Positions 9,007 to 18,049 of a DNA stretch of 34,758 bases are shown piece by piece. How positions within the stretch are numbered: the stretch's first letter is position 1; the number at the start of each line of letters is the position of its first letter. The notes under the pieces are model-generated. The model searched no databases, was not told the DNA's origin, and was given only the letters and a program-made list of their open reading frames with translations. Position numbers and translations under genes: made by a program. Source of the stretch: Candidatus Zixiibacteriota bacterium (GTDB lineage: Bacteria; Zixibacteria; MSB-5A5; UBA10806; 4484-95); NCBI GenBank assembly GCA_021159005.1, contig JAGGSN010000229.1:1-34758 (forward strand), in the 5' to 3' direction.

Positions 9007-9618
9007 TGTAGAAATACAATACTGCATAGGTATTTGCGCAAGTAAAAGCAGAATATCGACACATCAGCGAGACTTTGCTGCGATTAGTATCGGAAATGGC
9101 CAGACTGCTTTACGAACACTTTATCATTCCATTTAAGGGATATTGCCGATATGGAAAACCACTCCATAATAAGTAAAGTGCGTAGATGACTTATTCCTCT
9201 TTAAAATACATCGCTTTCTAACAATTTTCTAACAAAATTACCTAACAAGCGGAAAGCAATATGCCGGTCAAACATCTGATATAAAACGCAGATTAGAATA
9301 TCATGCTGTAAAATCGACCCCTCTTGATATACTTTTCACTCACCGTTTACGGCAAAGGCATGAATATTAAATGGCTTAAAAGCACAAAGGAAATAAATAT
9401 TCTCCAAAGATTGATCAACGCAGAATGATTGGATATGGACAGTTTTTTCCTTTGATTCTTGTTGACATTGATTGTCTGACACGTTACGATAATATGAAAG
9501 AGTGCTGTATAATGTTATTTTAGCCTTCAGCATAATGAAGACAGGCAGTCTTGGAATTGGTGATGCAGCTGCACCCCTCACGCGAGACGCTAAATGCCAA
9601 ACCGAAAGGAGTCATACC
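9007..9618. other. Gene-poor stretch
   Basis: About 600 bp with no supported gene. A minus-strand frame at 9336-9581 has no recognisable features and unlikely composition. The left part may be further decayed kinase N-terminus, since the same frame continues to a TGA near 9065, but no domain is visible. Confidence 0.4.
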
Positions 9619-9741
9619 ATGGGAGACAAAGGCGGGAAAAAGGATAAGAATAAGAGTCAAAAACAGAAAAAAAACAAACGGGAACAAAAATCAAAAAAGA
9701 AGCGGGATAAGCAGGATAAGCAGGATAAGCAAGATAAGTAG
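9619..9741 (+). CDS. Small lysine-rich basic protein, 40 residues
   Basis: The ATG at 9619 is preceded by AAAGGAG at about 8 nt, better than the upstream in-frame start at 9502. The product begins 'MGDKGGKKDKNKSQKQKKNK' and ends in 'DKQDKQDKQDK', encoded by a tandem 9-bp repeat. About half of the residues are Lys or Arg and there are no hydrophobic residues to form a core, so it is expected to be disordered and may bind nucleic acid. I have a general impression that short MGDKGGKKDK-type proteins occur in other bacteria, but give no function. It is followed by a gene-free region ending in a terminator at 10052, which could be its 3' untranslated region. Confidence 0.6.
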   Translation: MGDKGGKKDKNKSQKQKKNKREQKSKKKRDKQDKQDKQDK

Positions 9742-9844
9742 CACTCCTATTCCCATTAGTTGAACATCAGGACGACATTGAAGCCAACCATGCAAGTAGT
9801 CAACGCTATATGGCTAACCCAATTGCGAACCGGTTACATCTATG

Positions 9845-9986
9845 GTTGATGGTAAAACTTTGCCCGGAGATTCATGGGAACAAAGATATAGGGTGTTTAG
9901 CCGGCTTGGCAAATACCTAATGATTCGCCTGATGGTTGACCGAACTGCGAAACGCTTCAGATAATGAGTAAAGTTTTACCGTTAGG
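9845..9986 (+). ncRNA. Candidate structured RNA or small palindromic element
   Basis: GGTAAAACTTT (9851-9861) and AAAGTTTTACC (9970-9980) are perfectly complementary over 11 bp, extendable by G-U pairs on both sides, and enclose about 108 nt. A terminator follows at 10026-10052. No known RNA family (6S, tmRNA, RNase P, SRP, common riboswitches) was recognised by eye. The long inverted repeat could equally be the ends of a MITE-like element. Confidence 0.3.
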
Positions 9987-10025
9987 TGGCGGCAAGTAAA
10001 CAACAAAACAATAAGGCTAAACTAT

Positions 10026-10052
10026 AGGGCGGTCTGTGGATTGCCCTTTTTT
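10026..10052 (+). terminator. Rho-independent terminator
   Basis: AGGGCGG (10026-10032) pairs with TTGCCCT (10041-10047, two G-T pairs), with an 8-nt loop and T-tract running to 10052. It would end a transcript from the small basic protein gene or the candidate RNA. Confidence 0.55.
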
Positions 10053-10317
10053 ATTGCCGCGTCAATAATACGATAACGATGGTTGAATGGTGATGTAAAA
10101 CCAACTCGAAAGCTATTCCAGCTTGAATCCAGTAGCTGTAAGTCTATGTCCTGCAACACAAATTTAGAGTTCGAGCCTCTTTGGCCCAGTATAAAGCTTG
10201 ACCCCGCTGAAAGACAGAGCTATTTTTCGTCTTCAAATAAGTTCATAAATATCCCAACAGGGGATGGTTCTATGGTCCTGCCATAAAATAGTAGACCACC
10301 CGGCGCAAAAATGTTTG
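10053..10317. other. Gene-free stretch before typA
   Basis: I see no coding potential, repeat or RNA here; the plus-strand frame at 10083-10286 has no Shine-Dalgarno sequence and no recognisable content. Confidence 0.4.
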
Positions 10318-10345
10318 TTGACAAAATGATATTTAATATTATTAT
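10318..10345 (+). promoter_or_regulatory. Promoter of typA (sigma-70-like)
   Basis: TTGACA (10318-10323) and TATTAT (10340-10345) are separated by 16 bp. Transcription would start near 10352, about 135 nt before the typA start codon. Confidence 0.6.
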
Positions 10346-10364
10346 TGTGTGGTTTTTGTGTTTT

Positions 10365-10396
10365 CCCGGACAGCCAAATATCTGTTCGGGTTTTTT
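10365..10396 (+). terminator. Terminator-like hairpin in the typA leader
   Basis: CCCGGACAG (10365-10373) and CTGTTCGGG (10382-10390) form a 9-bp stem with an 8-nt loop followed by six T. It starts only about 13 nt after the predicted transcription start, so it would sit in the typA leader as an attenuator, unless it ends an upstream transcript. Confidence 0.6.
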
Positions 10397-10488
10397 CTGC
10401 GTGATTATTCCCTGAAAGTTTAATCTGTAGATGTTTTTGAAAAATGTTACTTCGCAGATATTTCTGCCAATGAAAGGTGCTTTTACTA

Positions 10489-12402
10489 ATGACTGACATT
10501 GCTCGCATCCGAAATCTCGCTATTGTTGCACATATTGATCACGGCAAAACTACACTTATAGATTCTGTATTTAAAGCAACACAGACTTTCCGCAAAAACC
10601 AAGAAGTTGCCGAACGGCTCATGGACAACAATGTATTAGAACGTGAACGCGGTATAACTATTCGTTCAAAACACTGCACCGTATCATGGAATGATTACCT
10701 GATAAATATTATAGATACTCCCGGTCATGCTGATTTCTCCGGCGAAGTAGAACGGGTACTCTCTATGGTTGACTCGGTTCTTTTGTTAGTTGATGCCAAC
10801 GAAGGGCCGATGCCTCAGACCCGTTATGTGCTTATGCGCGCCTTAAAGCTCGGACTTCGCCCGATTGTCGTTATCAATAAAGTCGACCGTCCGAACGCTC
10901 GCCCGGATTATGCCCTGAATAAAACATTTGACCTCTTTATAGAATTAGGCGCCACCGATGAGCAGGCTCAATTCCCGGTACTTTTTGGTTCCGGCCTTGA
11001 TGGATGGTTTGTCAATGATTTGAACAATGAGGAGCATAAAGGAATGGATGCCCTCTTTCAGACAATCATTGACGAAGTTTCTCCTCCTCAAGTCAATCAG
11101 GATGGTGATTTTTTAATGCAAGTCAGTTCTCTTGATTGGAATGATTATATCGGCCAAATTGGTTGTGGGCGGGTGCTCCGAGGCACTTTAAGGAAAGGTG
11201 AAATTATTAGCCGATTAGTTACAAAGCTGAATGACCCGTTGGCTCAAGATAAAGGCTGGGAATTGGATTCTTCTTCAAAAGCAAAGTGTACTCACATGTG
11301 GATTACTCACGGTTTGACACGGGTTGGAACCGATGCAATTTCTGCCGGCAATATTGTTTGGTTAGCCGGACCTCCGGAGATTGGCATTGGCGATACATTT
11401 ACCAAAAGTGAAGATATCAACGAAGCGCTAAAACCTCTTGAAATCGAAGAACCTACTCTTTCAATGTTTTTCTTAGTCAACAACGGACCATTCTCAGGAC
11501 AGGATGGCAAGGCTATTATGCTCCGCCAGTTAAAAGAACGGCTCGAAAGAGAACTTCGCGTGAATGTTGCTCTTAGAATGGAAGATATCGGCCGCTCGGA
11601 TGGTGTGAAAGTTTCAGGACGCGGCGAACTTCATTTAGCTATCTTAATTGAAGAAATGCGGCGTGAAGGACTTGAATTCTGTTTTTCCCGTCCGGAAGTC
11701 ATCACACATCTTGATGAAAACGGTAATGTTTTGGAACCTATGGAACAGCTTATTATAAATATTCCCGAAGAACATCAGGGAATCATCATAGAAAAACTTG
11801 CCAAACGTAAAGGCGAGTTGATATTCGTTGAAAATGCCGGTACGAATACTATTCGCATCGAATTTAATATCCCTACGCGCGGCTTGATCGGATACAGATC
11901 GGAGTTTTTAACCGACACACGCGGCCTTGGAATTATGGCATCCCGTTTTGTCGGCTATGGTCCATGGTGCGGCGATATTGTATCAAGAAACAAAGGTTCT
12001 GTCGTTAGTATCGAAACGGGTTATGCCACTGCCTATGCCATAGAAGGGCTTCAACAGCGGTCGGTCATTTTTATTGATCCGGCAGAAAAAATCTATAACG
12101 GTCAGATTGTTGGCGAAAATTCAAGAACCAGAGATATGACTTGCAACCCAACCAAACGGAAAAATCTGACCAACCATCGGTCATCAACAAAAGATATAAG
12201 TGTCAGACTTAATGTTCCCCGCAAGATGACTTTAGAGGAAGCAATGGAATGGATCAGAGATGATGAACTGGCTGAAGTAACTCCAAAATCTATTCGGATT
12301 AGAAAAGCAATTTTGGATATAGATAAACGAAAACGCGCCGAGAAAAAACAGCCCGCCTTAGATGAAAGCCGTAATGTGCCACAACCAAGAGTTACCGCAT
12401 AA
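10489..12402 (+). CDS. typA: Ribosome-associated translational GTPase TypA/BipA
   Basis: 637 residues, slightly longer than the roughly 607 of E. coli BipA. The GTPase motifs are complete: G1 'AHIDHGKTTL', G2 'RGITI', G3 'DTPGHADF', G4 'NKVD'. They are followed by EF-G-like domains and the BipA-specific C-terminal domain ('RGLIGYRSEFLTDTRG', 'NLTNHRSSTKD', 'LEEAMEWIRDDELAEVTP'). TypA binds the ribosome and assists 50S maturation, especially in the cold or under stress. The ATG at 10489 is preferred over an upstream GTG at 10477 because GAAAGGTG precedes it at suitable spacing and the protein then begins 'MTDIARIRNLAIVAHID', as in homologues. Its own promoter and leader hairpin lie upstream and a terminator follows. 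Confidence 0.97.
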   Translation: MTDIARIRNLAIVAHIDHGKTTLIDSVFKATQTFRKNQEVAERLMDNNVLERERGITIRSKHCTVSWNDYLINIIDTPGHADFSGEVERVLSMVDSVLLLVDANEGPMPQTRYVLMRALKLGLRPIVVINKVDRPNARPDYALNKTFDLFIELGATDEQAQFPVLFGSGLDGWFVNDLNNEEHKGMDALFQTIIDEVSPPQVNQDGDFLMQVSSLDWNDYIGQIGCGRVLRGTLRKGEIISRLVTKLNDPLAQDKGWELDSSSKAKCTHMWITHGLTRVGTDAISAGNIVWLAGPPEIGIGDTFTKSEDINEALKPLEIEEPTLSMFFLVNNGPFSGQDGKAIMLRQLKERLERELRVNVALRMEDIGRSDGVKVSGRGELHLAILIEEMRREGLEFCFSRPEVITHLDENGNVLEPMEQLIINIPEEHQGIIIEKLAKRKGELIFVENAGTNTIRIEFNIPTRGLIGYRSEFLTDTRGLGIMASRFVGYGPWCGDIVSRNKGSVVSIETGYATAYAIEGLQQRSVIFIDPAEKIYNGQIVGENSRTRDMTCNPTKRKNLTNHRSSTKDISVRLNVPRKMTLEEAMEWIRDDELAEVTPKSIRIRKAILDIDKRKRAEKKQPALDESRNVPQPRVTA

Positions 12403-12422
12403 TTGATTTGCAAATTATATAG

Positions 12423-12453
12423 AAAAAAGTCAGAATATATCCTGACTTTTTTT
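12423..12453 (+). terminator. Rho-independent terminator of typA
   Basis: AAAAAAGTCAG and CTGACTTTTTT form an 11-bp stem around an 8-nt loop, ending in a run of T. Confidence 0.85.
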
Positions 12454-12569
12454 ATAACATTAGATGATTATCCCTGTTTATTCTATTCCCTTGATAATTA
12501 TCGAATTAACGGTTTATTGCCTTAACGGCTTATTACCCCCACTTAATTTTACACTTTAGAGAGGACGAT

Positions 12570-14135
12570 TTGAACTTAAACCAACAATTGCTTGATACTG
12601 CCTTAGAATGCGATAGCAGCGGAAGTAACAAAACAACGCAACAATCGGACAACGAATTTGATGATTTGGGTATTGCCCCAAGTTTAATAAAAGAGATAGG
12701 TAAACTTAACTTTAAAAATCCGACTCCTATTCAAAAGGAATCGATACCGGCTGGCATTCGCGGTGAGGATATTATCGCTATTGCCCAGACTGGTTCCGGC
12801 AAAACTCTGGCATTTGGAATTCCTATGCTGCAGCGTTTATCAAAAATGAAAAATGGCGCCGGGCTTGTTTTAGTTCCGACTCGTGAGCTGGCAATTCAGG
12901 TGGATAAATCGCTTCAAGCTTTTAGCCGCTCAGTAAATTTGCGTTCGGCAGTTTTGATTGGGGGAGCCTCGATGTCTTTGCAGCGGAATACTCTTAAAAA
13001 GAATCCGCGTATTCTTATTGCCACCCCCGGACGACTTATGGATCATATCAAAAGAAAAACAGTCAATCTTGATAATATTGAGGTTTTTATATTAGATGAA
13101 GCCGACCGGATGCTCGATATGGGATTTATTCCTGACATTAAAAAAATAATGAAATCAATTCCCGATACACGTCAAACGATGCTTTTTGCAGCAACCATGC
13201 CGAAAGAAATTGAAGCAATTGCCGAGAAACTTATGAATGATCCGACCCGCATTGAAACTAATCGTTCCGGTACTACCCCTGCCGAGGTTAGTCACGAAAT
13301 GTTTTTCATCAATAGCCAGGATAAAAAACGTCTTTTAGCGGTTCAGCTTAAACAGTGTTCCGGTCCGGTGCTGGTTTTTACTCGAACAAAACGAATGGCA
13401 AGTAAATTAACCATTAAAGTAAAAAATATGGGTTTTGCGGCAGCTGAAATTCATTCCAATCGAAGTTTGGAACAAAGGCGAAATGCTTTGGAAGGATTTA
13501 AAAGGGGAAGGTATCAGATTCTCGTAGCAACCGATATTGCCTCACGCGGAATCGATGTCTCCGGAATTGAACTGGTGATCAACTACGATATGCCGGCCAA
13601 CTCAGAAGATTATGTGCATCGTATCGGTCGCACCGGTCGCGCCGGAAAAGCCGGACATGCTGTTTCTTTTGCCACTACCGATCAAAAAGGATCAATCAGA
13701 AATATCGAAAGATTTATGAAAACCAAATTGGCGGTTTCGGTTCTGCCGACCCTGCCATCCGAAAATATCTTTCTGAAAGAAGCCCATCAATTGAATGTAA
13801 ATAGCGAACCTTCAAAAGATGAAAAACCATCGAGACGAAAATCCTCAAAATATCCCTCATCAAAACATCAGGGCTTCAAAAACAGTGATCCTGAAAAATT
13901 TGCTACGAAGCGGATTGATTCGGAACAGAAGGATTCCAAAAGAAAAGATTCGAATCAGCAAGAATCAAAACGTAAAAATTCAAAACATCAAAACTCACGA
14001 CCGACTGATTTCAATCATAAGGATTCCAATAATGAAAATCATTTCTGGGCAAACTATAAAAAAAGCTGGTCTGCTAAAAAGAAATCTGCAGGTGGTCAAA
14101 GCTCCAGGCGGAAAAAACGTGCCAAGCGCAAGTAA
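12570..14135 (+). CDS. DEAD-box ATP-dependent RNA helicase (RhlE/CsdA-like)
   Basis: 521 residues. The start is a TTG preceded by GAGAGG; no in-frame ATG occurs before the Q motif, so TTG is the only reasonable start. Motifs in order: Q ('NPTPIQKESIP'), I ('AQTGSGKT'), Ia ('PTRELAIQ'), Ib ('TPGRL'), II ('DEAD'), III ('AAT' in place of the usual SAT), IV ('LVFTRTK'), V ('ATDIASRGID') and VI ('HRIGRTGRAG'). The last 110 or so residues are a hydrophilic Lys/Ser/Asn tail with irregular 'KDS/KNS' units ending in 'SSRRKKRAKRK', which should bind RNA. Such enzymes unwind rRNA or mRNA and help ribosome assembly or cold growth. It lies between typA and an RRM protein. Confidence 0.95.
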   Translation: MNLNQQLLDTALECDSSGSNKTTQQSDNEFDDLGIAPSLIKEIGKLNFKNPTPIQKESIPAGIRGEDIIAIAQTGSGKTLAFGIPMLQRLSKMKNGAGLVLVPTRELAIQVDKSLQAFSRSVNLRSAVLIGGASMSLQRNTLKKNPRILIATPGRLMDHIKRKTVNLDNIEVFILDEADRMLDMGFIPDIKKIMKSIPDTRQTMLFAATMPKEIEAIAEKLMNDPTRIETNRSGTTPAEVSHEMFFINSQDKKRLLAVQLKQCSGPVLVFTRTKRMASKLTIKVKNMGFAAAEIHSNRSLEQRRNALEGFKRGRYQILVATDIASRGIDVSGIELVINYDMPANSEDYVHRIGRTGRAGKAGHAVSFATTDQKGSIRNIERFMKTKLAVSVLPTLPSENIFLKEAHQLNVNSEPSKDEKPSRRKSSKYPSSKHQGFKNSDPEKFATKRIDSEQKDSKRKDSNQQESKRKNSKHQNSRPTDFNHKDSNNENHFWANYKKSWSAKKKSAGGQSSRRKKRAKRK

Positions 14136-14420
14136 AATTCTGCTTATGCCTAAAATTTGATTATATATAATGAAGTAACTTATTGCTTTTAATTTTGGTT
14201 AGTGTATAATGGATTATGGGATTTGGCCGATATAATGTTTATGTGAAACTCAATAAAGGAGGATTTATACGAATCGACCAAATTTACGGAAACCAATTTA
14301 ATTAACGTATGTGTCTTTGTTTAAGTATGTATTTTTAGATGAGAATCGAATAGCTGTTTTGCATCCTTCTCTTTAAGAATAGAAATTAAACGATGTACCA
14401 AACAAAATGGGAAAAGAAGA
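14136..14420 (+). promoter_or_regulatory. Leader region of the RRM gene
   Basis: About 285 bp of AT-rich sequence. It contains a strong Shine-Dalgarno sequence (AAAGGAGGA near 14256) that has no ATG, GTG or TTG at normal distance. A long 5' untranslated leader is typical of cold-shock genes, which could fit, but no specific fold was worked out. Confidence 0.3.
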
Positions 14421-14699
14421 ATGCAAGGTAACAATCTTTACGTAGGAAATCTCAGTTATTCGGTAACTGAAAGTCAATTAAAAGACCTTTTTTCCAATCA
14501 TGGAGAAGTTAAAGATGTCAGAGTAATCGATGGTAAAGGTTTTGGTTTTGTCGAGATGACAGACACGACCAGCGCCGAAAAAGCCATGGAAGCTTTAAAC
14601 GAAACCGAATTTGAAGGACGTACTTTAAAAGTCAATGAAGCTCGCCCGAAAAATGATAATAGAAGAGACAATCGGGGCAGGGGCAGCTCGAGATACTAA
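14421..14699 (+). CDS. Glycine-rich RNA-binding protein with one RRM
   Basis: 92 residues. A single RNA recognition motif spans about residues 4-78, with RNP2 'LYVGNL' and RNP1 'KGFGFVEM', including the aromatic residues that stack on RNA. The C-terminus is a short basic Gly/Asn/Arg tail ('DNRRDNRGRGSSRY'). Bacterial proteins of this size and layout (Rbp type, as in cyanobacteria) act as RNA chaperones and are often cold-induced. The purine-rich GGGAAAAGAAG precedes the ATG, and a strong terminator follows. It lies downstream of the DEAD-box helicase on the same strand but with a long gap, so it probably has its own promoter. Confidence 0.93.
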   Translation: MQGNNLYVGNLSYSVTESQLKDLFSNHGEVKDVRVIDGKGFGFVEMTDTTSAEKAMEALNETEFEGRTLKVNEARPKNDNRRDNRGRGSSRY

Positions 14700-14723
14700 G
14701 CTGATTTGACGATAATAATCAAG

Positions 14724-14749
14724 AAGGCGGTCTCCAACCGCCTTTTTTT
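14724..14749 (+). terminator. Rho-independent terminator of the RRM gene
   Basis: AAGGCGGT and ACCGCCTT pair perfectly over 8 bp around a 5-nt loop and are followed by a T-run. Confidence 0.92.
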
Positions 14750-14940
14750 ACGCCAACAACACAATAATATGAAAAAGCCTCTCGGGGCAGTATGTAAATA
14801 CAAACGGGATGGCTATAGTGTTTTCCGGATAAGAGAAGACAGTACAGTGCCTACCTTCTTTATTGAGAATAAGCAAATATTAAGCAGTCATAAGTTATCC
14901 ACAGAGCAGTATATCTTTCGGCCGCCACTTGGTATATTTT

Positions 14941-17900
14941 TCAACCGCCATTTGCGATAGGTGTTTTTATTTTTTTAAATAATTTCCCAATATCTTGTCC
15001 TATCATATAAAAACATGGCACCAAGCCAAGTGTCAGAAAAGTGGCAAACAAAAGCCCATACCCTAATGCCAAAGCCATTGGTGTCATCATTTCATCTGAA
15101 CCGCCAATTCCATAAGCCAAAGGCAGCAGGCTGGCCACAGTTGTAAAAGTAGTTATTAAAATTGCTCGAAGACGATTTGTTGTACCTTCAATTACAATCT
15201 GCAACATATTCAAATTTCCCGCATCTTTTCTTAGTTTATTTAGATGATTCACCAGTAATAATGAATCATTTACTACAACACCCGCAAGTCCTATAACTCC
15301 TAACATTCCCACAAAACTAAGTGTTTGATTGTGTAAAACAAACGCTCCAATAACTCCAACCAACCCGAAAGGAATGGCTAACAAAACGATAAATGGCTGC
15401 GAAAATGAGTCGAACAATATTATGAGCATGAAATAGATACCAATCACTGCTAAGGTTAATGCAATAAAAAGGTCAATCATTGATGACTTCGATTCCTTCG
15501 ATTCACCTCCCGTTAGAATATGCATACCCCGCCAGTCATTTTCGAGATTAATTTTACTAATTATCTCCTTGGTGGCTGCCATCGGGGATATTATATCTTG
15601 ATTCACGCTGGCAGTAATTGTTACAGCTCTCTCGCCGTTATAATGATAGAGGTTCAAAGGTCCGGGGCTGATTTTAAATACCGCCACCTCCCCAAGCGGG
15701 ATAAGCCGCCCTTTCTTATTGGGGATTAACAAATCGGATAAATAATTCAAATTTTTACGCGCCTTTGCTTGAAGTGAAACTCTAAAATTAACATCCTCTT
15801 CGCCATATCTTACAGATGTTACTATCTGTCCATCATAGGCTATCCGAATATTTTGAGCAATGTTTGCTACAGTCAATTCAGCTTTCGCTGCTTTTTCCTT
15901 ATTTATAACGATTTCAATTTGTTCTTTGCCCGATTTATCATCTCTCTCAATATCTTTTACTCCATTAGTATTCGTCATAATAACTTCTATAGAGTCTGCC
16001 AATTCTTTTCTCATAATGTCATCCGAACCGATAATTCTTAGCGATACCGGCTTACCAGCAAGGGCAAAACCTACAGATTTTACAGCAAATGTAATCTTAT
16101 TAAATCCCTCCAACTTTTTACTTTTCTGACGCAATTCCTTTACAATTTCTAAACCGCTTCTATCGCGTTCGGTAGTTGGTGTTAAAATAAGAGCAATTTG
16201 TGCCATATTCTCAACTTCCACGTTGGCAAAACTTCCCCCTCTGCCTACTCGGGTTATTGATGAAACAAGTTCATCCCCCAAAAGCGAATCAATAAGATTT
16301 TCAACTTCCGCTGTTTTTTCGGAAGTAGCCTCCAAAGAAGTGCCAACTGGCGTCTCAATTTGCACGTTTAATTCATCCGCATTGCCGCTGGGGAATAAAA
16401 CAAAATCCATATTTTTGACTGCATATCTTATAGAAAATGCAAAAAGAAGAACAAAAAGTAAAACAAACAGATAGCGCACTTTTAGCACATAGTAGATGAC
16501 AATTTTAAATAAATTCTGCAATGGTTTAAACCAATTTCTACTAGTTGAAGATTTTCCCGCGGAATTTCGCTTTAATCCTCCGGCAATGTGTGCCGGAAGA
16601 GCTATTGTTACCTCAACTAACGAGACAAATAAAGCCAGAGAAACTACCAAAGGGATGACATAGATAAATTTGCCCATCCGTCCGGAGATGAAGAACATAG
16701 GAATAAATGCAAGCGACGTTGTGAGAATAGTTGTTACAACCGGCGCATATACTTCTCGAATACCATCCGTCGCCGCCGCCAAGGGAGATTTCCCTTTTTC
16801 TCTGTGACGATGGATATTTTCTGCTATTACAATGCCATCATCAACAATAATACCCAATATTAAAACCATCGCAGCAAGAGCAACAGAGCTTAGAAGTTCG
16901 TTAAAAAATGGCAATAGGAAAACAACTCCCAACAGGACAACCGGGATGCTGAGAGCTACCCATAAAGCAGTGCGAAACTGTAGAAATACGGTGAGAACCA
17001 TGATAACCAGAATTAAGCCCATAAGAGCATTTGAAAGAACAACATCCATTCTACTTCGAACCCGATATGAGGCATCGTTGGCATAATGGAAACTGACGTC
17101 ATCTGATAAGTATTTTTGCTCCTTGGTTAAAGTCTTTTTAATAGCATCAACGGTCCGAATAATATCCGCATTCTCTTTTTTGTTTACCAAAAGGGATAAA
17201 GCAGGTTTGGCGTTCACGCGGGAAATAACAGTCTCTTCTTCAAAACCGTCTCTAATAATTGCCAAATCTTTAACTTTAACATGCAAACCTTCAAATGTTG
17301 ATCTAATGATAACATCGCCCACATCAAGAGGATTACCAAATTGGGCAAGTGTAACGACATTTTTTTCACTAGTGTACGATTCAAAAGTGCCAGCGGTTGA
17401 ACGTATGTTTTGATTTTGAATGGCACCAATAATTTCTCCGAGTGAAATTTGATACTCTTCAAGAGCATTTGGCTTGACTTCGATTTTAATTTCACGCGCT
17501 CGGTAGCCATATTTTTCAACAGAGGATACACCCGGCAGTTCTTCCAGTTTTTTCTGCAGACGATCAACAATAGAGCGTTTTTCTTTATAAGATATATCCC
17601 CTATGATACCTATTTCAAGAACTGGCATAATTGATGATTTGATATCTTTCACAAAAGGTAAATCATCAACTTCTTCAGGCAAATCCGTTACCCGCCCTAC
17701 AGCCTCTCTAATTTCCAATTTAACTTCATCCTGATTACTGGCATCCGGATCAATATTAACCTGAATTGTCGATATATTCTCCATCGAAAAGGAAACAATA
17801 TCTTCGATTCCGGTTACACTTTTGAGCTGTTCTTCAATTTTATTGGTTACGTTTAACTCGACATCCTCAGAAGAAGCCCCGGGGCACCTGGTAGTTATCA

Positions 17901-18039
17901 CCATTTGCCCAAAATCAACCTGAGGACGTCTATCACGTTGAATATATGTAAGAGAATATAGCCCAAGAATTATTACACCGACAGTAAAGAGATTAGCAAT
18001 TTTATGACGGCTGGCAAAAAACTTAAAAAATGAATGCAT
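14941..18039 (-). CDS. RND-family efflux transporter permease (AcrB/HAE1-like)
   Basis: 1032 residues. The start at ATG 18039 has AAGGAG 6-7 nt upstream; an upstream extension overlapping the TolC gene was rejected. After the short N-terminal helix ('NLFTVGVIILGLYSLTYIQ'), a large periplasmic porter loop, a bundle of helices containing 'LGIIVDDGIVIAEN' (the Asp pair of the proton relay in helix 4), a second periplasmic loop and the final helices are all present. The family pumps drugs, lipids or other amphiphiles using the proton gradient as part of a tripartite complex. The gene lies 10 bp after a TolC-like gene, so they are co-transcribed. No periplasmic adaptor gene is found next to it. 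Substrate is unknown. The stop is TGA. Confidence 0.93.
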   Translation of the reverse strand: MHSFFKFFASRHKIANLFTVGVIILGLYSLTYIQRDRRPQVDFGQMVITTRCPGASSEDVELNVTNKIEEQLKSVTGIEDIVSFSMENISTIQVNIDPDASNQDEVKLEIREAVGRVTDLPEEVDDLPFVKDIKSSIMPVLEIGIIGDISYKEKRSIVDRLQKKLEELPGVSSVEKYGYRAREIKIEVKPNALEEYQISLGEIIGAIQNQNIRSTAGTFESYTSEKNVVTLAQFGNPLDVGDVIIRSTFEGLHVKVKDLAIIRDGFEEETVISRVNAKPALSLLVNKKENADIIRTVDAIKKTLTKEQKYLSDDVSFHYANDASYRVRSRMDVVLSNALMGLILVIMVLTVFLQFRTALWVALSIPVVLLGVVFLLPFFNELLSSVALAAMVLILGIIVDDGIVIAENIHRHREKGKSPLAAATDGIREVYAPVVTTILTTSLAFIPMFFISGRMGKFIYVIPLVVSLALFVSLVEVTIALPAHIAGGLKRNSAGKSSTSRNWFKPLQNLFKIVIYYVLKVRYLFVLLFVLLFAFSIRYAVKNMDFVLFPSGNADELNVQIETPVGTSLEATSEKTAEVENLIDSLLGDELVSSITRVGRGGSFANVEVENMAQIALILTPTTERDRSGLEIVKELRQKSKKLEGFNKITFAVKSVGFALAGKPVSLRIIGSDDIMRKELADSIEVIMTNTNGVKDIERDDKSGKEQIEIVINKEKAAKAELTVANIAQNIRIAYDGQIVTSVRYGEEDVNFRVSLQAKARKNLNYLSDLLIPNKKGRLIPLGEVAVFKISPGPLNLYHYNGERAVTITASVNQDIISPMAATKEIISKINLENDWRGMHILTGGESKESKSSMIDLFIALTLAVIGIYFMLIILFDSFSQPFIVLLAIPFGLVGVIGAFVLHNQTLSFVGMLGVIGLAGVVVNDSLLLVNHLNKLRKDAGNLNMLQIVIEGTTNRLRAILITTFTTVASLLPLAYGIGGSDEMMTPMALALGYGLLFATFLTLGLVPCFYMIGQDIGKLFKKIKTPIANGG

Positions 18040-18049
18040 TGTATTCTCC

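Noticed and set aside
9336-9581. Minus-strand frame of 81 residues.
   Set aside because: No Shine-Dalgarno sequence, no family resemblance, mixed composition; likely chance.
9845-10052. 6S RNA, tmRNA, RNase P or a common riboswitch.
   Set aside because: The conserved cores of these RNAs were looked for by eye and not found; only a long inverted repeat and a terminator are supported.
13819-14160. Long second frame within the helicase tail.
   Set aside because: It is a shadow of the repetitive Lys/Ser-rich tail, whose A-rich codons keep other frames open.
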